From contig DAOUPY010000076.1 in the NCBI GenBank assembly GCA_030625925.1, positions 1-7,070 of the forward strand: DNA of 7,070 nt. The letters are read 5' to 3'. Under the pieces are notes generated by a model. That model was not told the DNA's origin. It worked only from the letters and a program-made list of their open reading frames with translations, and made no database searches. The position numbers and the translations under genes were made by a program. Below, in pieces: positions 1-4,929 of the stretch. Numbering within the stretch: the first letter of the stretch is position 1; every line of letters starts with the position of its first letter. Source of the DNA: Fusobacteriaceae bacterium (GTDB taxonomy: Bacteria > Fusobacteriota > Fusobacteriia > Fusobacteriales > Fusobacteriaceae).

Positions 1-14
1 AGGAAATTTAAATT

Positions 15-42
15 TTTATTTAATAAGGTTATAGTATATAAT
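15..42 (+). promoter_or_regulatory. Predicted sigma-70-type promoter of the amino-acid ABC importer operon
   Basis: A perfect TATAAT lies at 37-42. The best -35 candidate is a weak TTTATT at 15-20 with a 16-bp spacer, in very AT-rich DNA. Transcription would start near 49-50 and leave a leader of about 46 nt before the ATG at 96. The leader is too short for a riboswitch and I see no strong hairpin in it. The -10 is convincing but the -35 is not. The upstream neighbour is outside the window, so read-through from there cannot be excluded. Confidence 0.45.
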
Positions 43-95
43 TAGATTATCAGACTATTGTTTACATCTTAGCTCAGAAATTTCAGGAGGGATTT

Positions 96-869
96 ATGAA
101 AAAAATTATATTTTTATTTTTAATTATCTTTAGTGTTGTAACCTTTGGGAAAAAACCTTTAGTGGTTGGAATGGAACTGGCTTATCCCCCGTTTGAAACT
201 ACCGATAGATATGGAAACCCTGGCGGTTTTAGTGTAGATATGGCTTCAGACTTAGGAGAGTATCTAGGCAGAGACGTTGTTATCGAGAACATGGGATACG
301 GAGGTCTTATCCCTGCATTAAAAACTAAAAAAATCGATATTATCTTATCCTCTATGAGTATTACAGACAGAAGAAAGAGATCTATCAATTTTTCCACTCC
401 CTATGCAAAATCAAATCTTGCAATTTTAGCCAACCAAAAAAGCAAAATAAAGGATCCTATGGATTTGAATGAAAAAGGTAAAAAAATAGCAGTAAAAAAA
501 GGAACTACCGGCCATGTGGTAGCTATGAAGGTCTTCCCAAAAGCCAATATTTTAGTCTTTGACAAGGAAAGTGCCTGTATTTTAGAAGTTACCCAGGGAA
601 AAGTGGATGCTTTTATATACGATCCATTAACAATCTTAAAAAATTGGAAAAAAAACAAAAGTACTACCGAACCGATCTTAAAACCATTTGAGAAAACTCC
701 TCAATATTGGGCTATCGCATACAACAAAAATAACAATGAATTAGGAAAACAAATAAACAAGTTTATAGAGAATTATAAAAAAAACGGAAGTTTAGACAGA
801 TTAGCTGACAAATATCTTTCTGAACCTAAAAAAGAATTTGAGAAAAGAAATATCCCTTTTTTCTTCTAA
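96..869 (+). CDS. Periplasmic amino-acid-binding protein of an ABC importer (SBP_bac_3 family)
   Basis: This is the extracytoplasmic substrate-binding subunit that captures a polar amino acid and delivers it to the permease encoded next door. Residues 1-18 form a signal peptide (two lysines, a hydrophobic stretch, then a VTFGK region). No lipobox cysteine follows, so the mature protein should be free in a periplasm rather than a lipoprotein. Family hallmarks are the AYPPFE segment (residues 29-34), GGFSVDM (43-49), and the SSMSITDRR...INFSTPY block (85-103). Within that block R93 aligns with the arginine that holds the substrate carboxylate in HisJ-type proteins. GTTG at 136-139 and D176 (in DAFIYDP) fit the second-lobe contacts. 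At 257 aa the length is normal for the family. The start is set by AGGAGGG at 85-91. The stop is 3 nt before the permease ATG. The family is clear; the exact amino acid transported cannot be read from the sequence. Confidence 0.93.
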   Translation: MKKIIFLFLIIFSVVTFGKKPLVVGMELAYPPFETTDRYGNPGGFSVDMASDLGEYLGRDVVIENMGYGGLIPALKTKKIDIILSSMSITDRRKRSINFSTPYAKSNLAILANQKSKIKDPMDLNEKGKKIAVKKGTTGHVVAMKVFPKANILVFDKESACILEVTQGKVDAFIYDPLTILKNWKKNKSTTEPILKPFEKTPQYWAIAYNKNNNELGKQINKFIENYKKNGSLDRLADKYLSEPKKEFEKRNIPFFF

Positions 870-872
870 AAT

Positions 873-1664
873 ATGAAAATTAAGGACTTATTCTATGCAA
901 AAGATGATACATTCAATATAACTTTGTCAGCAAAAATAGTTAATACAACACTCATCTTTATCATAGCAATTATATTTTGGAACTATGCTTTTAGCAGGTT
1001 AAACTATGAATCTCAAGGACTTTCAGTATTTTTAGAGTTTAAATATAAATTTATTTTTGGTTTTTTTATAACCATTATGATCTCTATATTTTCTTTAATT
1101 TGCAGTTTGATCATTGGCAGCCTTTTAGTTGTGGGTCAAAAAAGTAAATTTTTACCTCTTCACTATTTCACTAAAATTTTTATCGAGATGATAAGAGGGA
1201 CCCCTCTTATCGTCCAGATTTATCTGTTTTTCTATGTAGTTGGAACAGCTTTGGATATAAATAATCGATACGTTATGGGAGTCCTTATTATGGCCACCTT
1301 TTCTGGTGCATACGTTGCAGAGATTATCAGAGGCGGAATCGACAGCATCGATAAAACACAAATTGAATCAGCCAAAGCTTTGGGTTTTACCAATTTTCAA
1401 AAATATAGATATGTAATTCTGCCACAGGTTATAAAGAGGGTTATGCCTCCCCTTGCAGGACAGTTTGCATCCCTTATCAAGGATTCATCTCTTCTATCTA
1501 TAATTGCAGTAAATGAATTCACAAAAAATGTCCAGGAGGTGGATTCTATCACATTTACTCCCATTGAAAATTATGCCGTCTTAGCTGTGGGATATATCTT
1601 GTTGACCTATCCCATTTCCCACCTGTCAAAAAAATTAGAAAAGAGGTTTTCATATGGAGATTAA
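873..1664 (+). CDS. Amino-acid ABC transporter permease (HisM/GlnP family)
   Basis: This is the inner-membrane channel subunit. The EAA loop that docks the ATPase is visible from E150 (AEIIRGGIDSI...ESAKALGF, about residues 149-172), followed by YRYVILPQ (178-185). A conserved IEMIRGTPL-type segment lies at 104-112. Hydrophobic spans fall near 22-40, 60-86, 112-127, 132-150, 195-213 and 234-250. At 263 aa it is some 40 residues longer than the roughly 215-225 aa usual in this family. The excess is an N-terminal region with an additional membrane span (22-40) and a soluble loop before the core. Only one permease gene is present, so the channel is probably a homodimer. There is no good Shine-Dalgarno site before the ATG, and the gene starts 3 nt after the upstream stop, which suggests translational coupling. 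Its end overlaps the ATPase gene by 11 nt. Confidence 0.92.
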   Translation: MKIKDLFYAKDDTFNITLSAKIVNTTLIFIIAIIFWNYAFSRLNYESQGLSVFLEFKYKFIFGFFITIMISIFSLICSLIIGSLLVVGQKSKFLPLHYFTKIFIEMIRGTPLIVQIYLFFYVVGTALDINNRYVMGVLIMATFSGAYVAEIIRGGIDSIDKTQIESAKALGFTNFQKYRYVILPQVIKRVMPPLAGQFASLIKDSSLLSIIAVNEFTKNVQEVDSITFTPIENYAVLAVGYILLTYPISHLSKKLEKRFSYGD

Positions 1665-2385
1665 TATATCAAATTTAAAAAAAATATACGGCGACCAGAT
1701 TGTTCTAAATAATTTGGAATTGGATATAAAAGGAGTTCACTCATTGGTCATCATTGGTCCTTCCGGCGGTGGAAAATCTACCCTCCTTCGAATCTTAGCT
1801 GGTTTGGAAATTCCAGAAGAGGGCAATATTATCATAAATAACAGACCCCTTTCATTTAAGGAGGCCGATCTGCACAACTATCGAAAAACTATTGGAATGG
1901 TATTTCAAGCATTCAATCTTTTTCCCCACCTGTCGGCGATGAACAACATCACTCTGCCACTGGAAAAAGTACATAAAATAAAAAAGAACGAGGCAAATCT
2001 TCGGGCTAAAACTCTATTGAACAGATTTCAATTGGGAGAACATGGTCATAAATACCCTTCCCAACTATCAGGGGGACAGCAGCAACGGGTAGCTATAGCA
2101 CGGGCTGTGGCTCTTGATTCTCAATTCTTACTGCTCGATGAACCGACTTCAGCATTAGACCCTGCTCTGACATCGGAGGTCTTAGACAGCATTTTAGAGT
2201 TAAAAAAGGAGAAAAAAGATTTGATTTTGGTCACCCACGAGATGGGATTTGCTAAAAATGTAGCTGACTACATCCTCTTTATCGATGGGGGCAGAGTTGT
2301 GGAAGCTGGAGAAGCTGCTTCGCTGTTTAGCAATCCACAGACGCTAGAATTAAAGAATTTTTTAGGAAAAACCTTAAAATATTAA
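1654..2385 (+). CDS. Amino-acid ABC transporter ATP-binding protein (GlnQ/HisP family)
   Basis: This is the cytoplasmic ATPase that powers the importer, probably as a homodimer. All nucleotide-binding motifs are intact: Walker A GPSGGGKST (35-43), Q-loop Q85 in MVFQAFNLFPH, ABC signature LSGGQ (138-142), Walker B FLLLDEP with D162 and E163, D-loop SALD (166-169) and switch histidine H195 in LVTHEMGFA. The VFQAFNLFPHLSAMNN segment and the HEMGFAKNVAD segment are typical of polar amino-acid importer ATPases. At 243 aa the length is normal, with no extra regulatory domain. The start ATG lies inside the end of the permease gene, with AAGAGG at 1641-1646 as ribosome binding site, so the two are co-translated. 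It is the last gene of the operon, and the hairpin terminator begins a few bases after its stop. Confidence 0.95.
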   Translation: MEINISNLKKIYGDQIVLNNLELDIKGVHSLVIIGPSGGGKSTLLRILAGLEIPEEGNIIINNRPLSFKEADLHNYRKTIGMVFQAFNLFPHLSAMNNITLPLEKVHKIKKNEANLRAKTLLNRFQLGEHGHKYPSQLSGGQQQRVAIARAVALDSQFLLLDEPTSALDPALTSEVLDSILELKKEKKDLILVTHEMGFAKNVADYILFIDGGRVVEAGEAASLFSNPQTLELKNFLGKTLKY

Positions 2386-2428
2386 AAAAAGATATTTCTG
2401 CGTTTCCAGTGCAGAAATATCTTTTTTT
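2384..2428. terminator. Bidirectional intrinsic terminator between convergent units
   Basis: An 11-bp perfect stem GATATTTCTGC (2391-2401) / GCAGAAATATC (2411-2421) encloses a 9-nt loop. It is flanked by a run of 7 A on the left (2384-2390) and 7 T on the right (2422-2428), so either transcript ends in a hairpin followed by a U-run. It closes the importer operon on the + strand, starting at that operon's stop codon. It also closes the DUF202 gene on the - strand, whose stop is at 2448-2446. Confidence 0.92.
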
Positions 2429-2445
2429 ATTTTTAAATTCATCGA

Positions 2446-2742
2446 TCAGCCTTCATAACGATGAAACGCTTTTTTTAATTCCAATCCCATCGTGACAGTT
2501 CTTTTTATCCCAACCACTGTTATAACAATCGATAAAACTATGAAAAACCAACCTAGATATTTTATATCGTCTATATATTTTACCAGTCCTATTCCCGCAG
2601 CCAAAAGACTCACCCCTGTTCTTATGTAAGCTAATAACGTTCTTTCATTGGCTTGAACCGTTCTGTCTGCTGCCAGAATATCCCTTAAAATCATCTCATC
2701 CGGTTTATAACAATTATATTTACTATCTGTTTTTATTTCCAT
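2446..2742 (-). CDS. DUF202 / YidH-like small inner-membrane protein
   Basis: This is a 98-aa protein matching the DUF202 pattern: the ADRTVQANERTLLAYIRTG segment (residues 25-43) runs into a first membrane span (about 43-60), a short polar loop (VKYIDDIKYLG), a second span (about 65-82), and a basic tail with VGIKRT. The family is widespread and its biochemical role is unknown; some members are fused to SPX or other domains, but here the domain stands alone. The first 24 residues are polar and cytoplasmic. It is the second gene of a pair: its ATG is 3 nt after the stop of the GIY-YIG gene, and its Shine-Dalgarno (GGAGG, 2754-2750) lies inside the last codons of that gene, so translation is probably coupled. 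Family assignment is confident; function is not known. Confidence 0.88.
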   Translation of the reverse strand: MEIKTDSKYNCYKPDEMILRDILAADRTVQANERTLLAYIRTGVSLLAAGIGLVKYIDDIKYLGWFFIVLSIVITVVGIKRTVTMGLELKKAFHRYEG

Positions 2743-2745
2743 TTT

Positions 2746-3051
2746 CTACCTCCAGCTTAATTTTATCATCTCTATTCCCTTCTCCTCATATATTAATTTA
2801 GTCAGATATTCCCCATCTGTATAGAATAACACCTTTCTCTTTTTAGTCTGTGCTTTAATAAAATATTCTACCCTGGAGGCCTGAGATTTTGTTTTCATCT
2901 CCCACAGAGAACGGATCTCAAAGGGTCCTCTACCTCTGGTATATTTGGCTCCTTCTCCGCATCTGTGAGCTTTCATCCTTTTTTCTACATCATTGGTTAT
3001 CCCGGTATAGATACTTCCATCTCCACACCCCAGCATATATACATAGTACAT
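2746..3051 (-). CDS. GIY-YIG endonuclease-like protein (YhbQ/UPF0213 type)
   Basis: This is a stand-alone GIY-YIG nuclease domain protein. With the ATG at 3051 it has 101 residues. The motif opens with YYVYML at residues 2-7 and continues with YTGITND (15-21), the conserved arginine (R25, in EKRMKAH) and the catalytic-type glutamate in ASRVEYFIK (E62). All expected active-site positions are present. Family members are small DNA-acting proteins, some shown to have nuclease activity and linked to DNA repair or exchange; the exact role of this one cannot be told. A GTG at 3060 in the same frame would add three residues (M-D-R). I prefer the ATG because AGAGGTGG at 3064-3057 is correctly spaced for it, and relatives begin one or two residues before the YVY motif. 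It is the first gene of a coupled pair with the DUF202 gene. Confidence 0.9.
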   Translation of the reverse strand: MYYVYMLGCGDGSIYTGITNDVEKRMKAHRCGEGAKYTRGRGPFEIRSLWEMKTKSQASRVEYFIKAQTKKRKVLFYTDGEYLTKLIYEEKGIEMIKLSWR

Positions 3052-3056
3052 CCTAT

Positions 3057-3064
3057 CCACCTCT
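3057..3064 (-). promoter_or_regulatory. Ribosome binding site that decides the GIY-YIG start
   Basis: AGAGGTGG on the - strand ends 5 nt before the ATG at 3051. The in-frame GTG at 3060 lies inside this site and would have no usable Shine-Dalgarno of its own, so the shorter product is favoured. Confidence 0.6.
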
Positions 3065-3112
3065 GTTTTTCAACTATTTTTACAAAACAACTAATACTTA
3101 AGTTTTTTTCAC

Positions 3113-3141
3113 TGTTTTTTTATCTACAAATAAAGTATAAT
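3113..3141 (+). promoter_or_regulatory. Predicted promoter of the DUF1576 gene
   Basis: TATAAT at 3136-3141 is preceded 17 bp upstream by a weak TGTTTT (3113-3118). Transcription would start near 3148 and leave a leader of about 53 nt with AGGAGGA at 3188-3194 before the ATG at 3201. The leader contains a short CCAAT-N7-ATTGG inverted repeat (3153-3169). The -10 overlaps the -10 of the predicted opposing promoter. Confidence 0.5.
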
Positions 3142-3163
3142 ATAAGTCTATACCAATTGTAAA
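3134..3163 (-). promoter_or_regulatory. Predicted promoter of the GIY-YIG / DUF202 unit
   Basis: On the - strand TTTACA (3163-3158) and TATACT (3139-3134) are separated by 18 bp, close to sigma-70 consensus. Transcription would start near 3127, some 76 nt before the ATG at 3051. It shares bases 3136-3139 with the TATAAT of the + strand promoter. Confidence 0.45.
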
Positions 3164-3200
3164 GATTGGGATTTATTGTATTTTATTAGGAGGATTTTTT

Positions 3201-4520
3201 ATGGATGAATTTAGCTGTGGAAGGCTGCAAAAAGCTAAAAACTTAACCCTTATGTTGGTTTTTGCCATTCTAACAGTTTTTATTTACTTTGTTATTATCG
3301 ACAAAGCAAATATCATTATCGGGCTAAAGAATATAGTCACATCTCCCTCAACACTCATAACCGATTTCTTGGTTATCGGCGGGTTGGGAGCTACATTTTT
3401 AAATGCATTCAGTTTATTTATTTTTAACTTTATCTTGGTTAAAAGTTTCAAAGTAAAGATTAGCGGATTAGTTCTAGCTGCTTTTTTTACAGTCTTTGGA
3501 TTCTCGTTCTTTGGAAAAAATATATTCAATGTCCTCCCTATATACCTCGGCGGAATTATGTATGCTAAGTTTGAGCATTTAGATTTCAAAACAGTTTTAC
3601 CTACAATTATGTTTACCAGTGCATTGGCACCATTTATCAGTGCCATGGCATTTAGTTCAGGTTCATTCGAGGAAGCCTACCTTTTAGCTATGATCTTGGG
3701 AATAATTATAGGATTCATCGCTACTCCATTAGCCCAAAAGATGGTTTCATTTCATGAAGGATTTAACCTTTATAATCTAGGATTTACCGGGGGACTTTTA
3801 GGAGCTGTTATCACCTCCATCCTCAAGGCTTATGATTTTAACATTGAGCCTCAAAAACTAATTTCTACTAAATATCACCTGGTACTGTTGATCACTTGTT
3901 CTATGGTCTTTCTAGTTATGATCTTAGTGGGGTTCTATATCAACAAGAATAGTTTTAGTGGCTATAAAGAACTATTAAAGTGTGATGGTTTGAAATCTGA
4001 TTTTGTAGAAAAATACGGATATGGACTTTCATTTATCAATATGGGAATCAATGGATTTATCTCTATAGCCTTCATCCTCCTCGTAGGAGAAACTTTAAGC
4101 GGACCTCTCTTGGCCGGGATCTTAACTATCGTTGGTTTTTCCGCCTTTGGAAAACACCCTCTAAATATTACACCTATCCTGTTCGGGGTTTGGTTAGCTG
4201 GTGTAACCACCGGAGTGGATAAATTTGTTTTAGTTCTTTCAGCTCTATTTGGTACTGCTATGGCTCCAATTTCAGGAGTATATGGTCCTATCTGGGGTAT
4301 CGCTGCAGGATGGCTTCATATGTCAGTTGTTAGAAATATCGGTGTTGTTCATGGGGGATTAAATCTATATAACAATGGTTTTTCTGCCGGTATCGTTGCA
4401 GGGGTTTTACTGCCTATTATCCGTATTTTTACAGATAGACAAAATAAGTTTAAGGATAAATATTTCTTAAAACGTCAAGAACTTTACAAAAATTTATATT
4501 CAGAAGAAGATTTAGATTGA
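3201..4520 (+). CDS. DUF1576-type polytopic membrane protein, probable transporter, internally duplicated
   Basis: This 439-aa protein is hydrophobic almost throughout, with about ten or more membrane spans, a short polar N-terminus (residues 1-14) and a charged C-terminal tail (411-439). I recognise it as DUF1576-like; no substrate or function is established that I know of. The two halves are homologous. G63 to about P144 aligns without gaps with G275 to P356 at a constant offset of 212. Shared landmarks include GFSFFGKN (100-107) / GFSAFGKH (312-319), P113/P325 and AP at 143-144 / 355-356. After a 13-residue length difference each half ends in the same signature: H185-E-G-F-NLYN-L-GFTGG and H384-G-G-L-NLYN-N-GFSAG. 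Two-fold pseudo-symmetry with paired Gly/Asn-rich breaks in helices is typical of channels and secondary transporters, so transport is inferred. The start is supported by AGGAGGA at 3188-3194. It is transcribed alone, with no hairpin directly after its stop. Confidence 0.85.
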   Translation: MDEFSCGRLQKAKNLTLMLVFAILTVFIYFVIIDKANIIIGLKNIVTSPSTLITDFLVIGGLGATFLNAFSLFIFNFILVKSFKVKISGLVLAAFFTVFGFSFFGKNIFNVLPIYLGGIMYAKFEHLDFKTVLPTIMFTSALAPFISAMAFSSGSFEEAYLLAMILGIIIGFIATPLAQKMVSFHEGFNLYNLGFTGGLLGAVITSILKAYDFNIEPQKLISTKYHLVLLITCSMVFLVMILVGFYINKNSFSGYKELLKCDGLKSDFVEKYGYGLSFINMGINGFISIAFILLVGETLSGPLLAGILTIVGFSAFGKHPLNITPILFGVWLAGVTTGVDKFVLVLSALFGTAMAPISGVYGPIWGIAAGWLHMSVVRNIGVVHGGLNLYNNGFSAGIVAGVLLPIIRIFTDRQNKFKDKYFLKRQELYKNLYSEEDLD

Positions 4521-4524
4521 TCTC

Positions 4525-4553
4525 TTGTTTTTTCCATATATTTAACCTATACT
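4525..4553 (+). promoter_or_regulatory. Predicted promoter of the 82-aa putative hydrogenase-linked gene
   Basis: TTGTTT (4525-4530) and TATACT (4548-4553) are separated by exactly 17 bp, the best-matching -35/-10 pair in the window. The predicted start near 4560 gives a leader of about 64 nt. The element begins 5 nt after the stop of the DUF1576 gene, so the small gene probably has its own transcript even though read-through is possible. Confidence 0.55.
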
Positions 4554-4623
4554 CATATTAATAGCTGGCGATTTTAGAAAAACAATACAAAATCTCAGTC
4601 AATATTTTTTTATAGGAGGAGTT

Positions 4624-4872
4624 ATGGAATTTAAAATTGTAGGTATCAAACTAGAAAATAGGAATCAAAATGCCATACCTGTACAAAATACCCTTACTGA
4701 ATATGGTTGTTATATCAAGGTGAGGTTAGGCCTTCATGATGTAGGAGATATTTCTTGCTCTCAAGATGGTTTAATATTACTTGAATTAATCGCCGAAAAT
4801 CATGTCATTGATGAATTTTTAGAAAAACTAAACTCTATTCATGGAACAACAGCTAAAAAAATGTTTATATAA
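4624..4872 (+). CDS. Small ACT-like protein, possible iron-only hydrogenase regulator (TM1266-like)
   Basis: This 82-aa soluble protein has alternating beta and alpha segments consistent with a single ferredoxin-like (ACT/NikR C-terminal type) fold: strand 2-10, helix about 15-27, strand 29-36, strand 49-56, helix 60-72, strand 75-81. It resembles the short proteins annotated as iron-only hydrogenase system regulator (TM1266 type), sharing a central LTEYGCYIKVRLGLH block and a GLILLEL strand. Here the middle carries C29, H38 and C45 (in ISCSQDG), which could bind a metal. It ends convergently with the [FeFe] hydrogenase gene and shares its terminator, which fits a hydrogenase-related role. 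No DNA-binding helix-turn-helix is present, so if it regulates, it does so through a partner or small molecule. AGGAGGA at 4614-4620 sets the start. The gene is certain; the family name is likely but not certain, and the function is inferred. Confidence 0.72.
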   Translation: MEFKIVGIKLENRNQNAIPVQNTLTEYGCYIKVRLGLHDVGDISCSQDGLILLELIAENHVIDEFLEKLNSIHGTTAKKMFI

Positions 4873-4886
4873 CCATTTAAATAAAT

Positions 4887-4929
4887 AAAAGATAGCAGTC
4901 AAATAAAAAATTGACTGCTATCTTTTTTT
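4887..4929. terminator. Bidirectional intrinsic terminator between the 82-aa gene and the hydrogenase operon
   Basis: A 12-bp perfect stem GATAGCAGTCAA (4891-4902) / TTGACTGCTATC (4911-4922) encloses an A-rich 8-nt loop, extended by A:T pairs from 4887 to 4926. On the + strand it is followed by seven T (4923-4929). On the - strand it is followed by TTTT and further T-rich sequence. The + strand T-run reaches into the hydrogenase stop codon (4930-4928), so the hydrogenase message ends directly at its hairpin. Confidence 0.92.

Noticed and set aside
1..95. Leader of the importer operon considered for a riboswitch or T-box
   Set aside because: Only about 46 nt lie between the predicted start site and the ATG, with no conserved core, specifier stem or terminator hairpin.
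2889..3162. Two overlapping + strand open frames running from inside the GIY-YIG gene into the divergent promoter region
   Set aside because: Neither has a Shine-Dalgarno site. They overlap the real - strand gene, and their sequence is Phe/Tyr/Ser-rich shadow with no domain.
3284..3646. A 120-residue - strand open frame opposite the DUF1576 gene
   Set aside because: It is fully antisense to a membrane protein whose internal duplication proves the + strand reading, and it has no start signal.
4570..4594. GATTTT ... AAAATC inverted repeat in the leader of the 82-aa gene, considered as an operator or riboswitch stem
   Set aside because: It has only six A/T-rich base pairs around a 13-nt loop, which is expected by chance in DNA this AT-rich. 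No known riboswitch core is visible.
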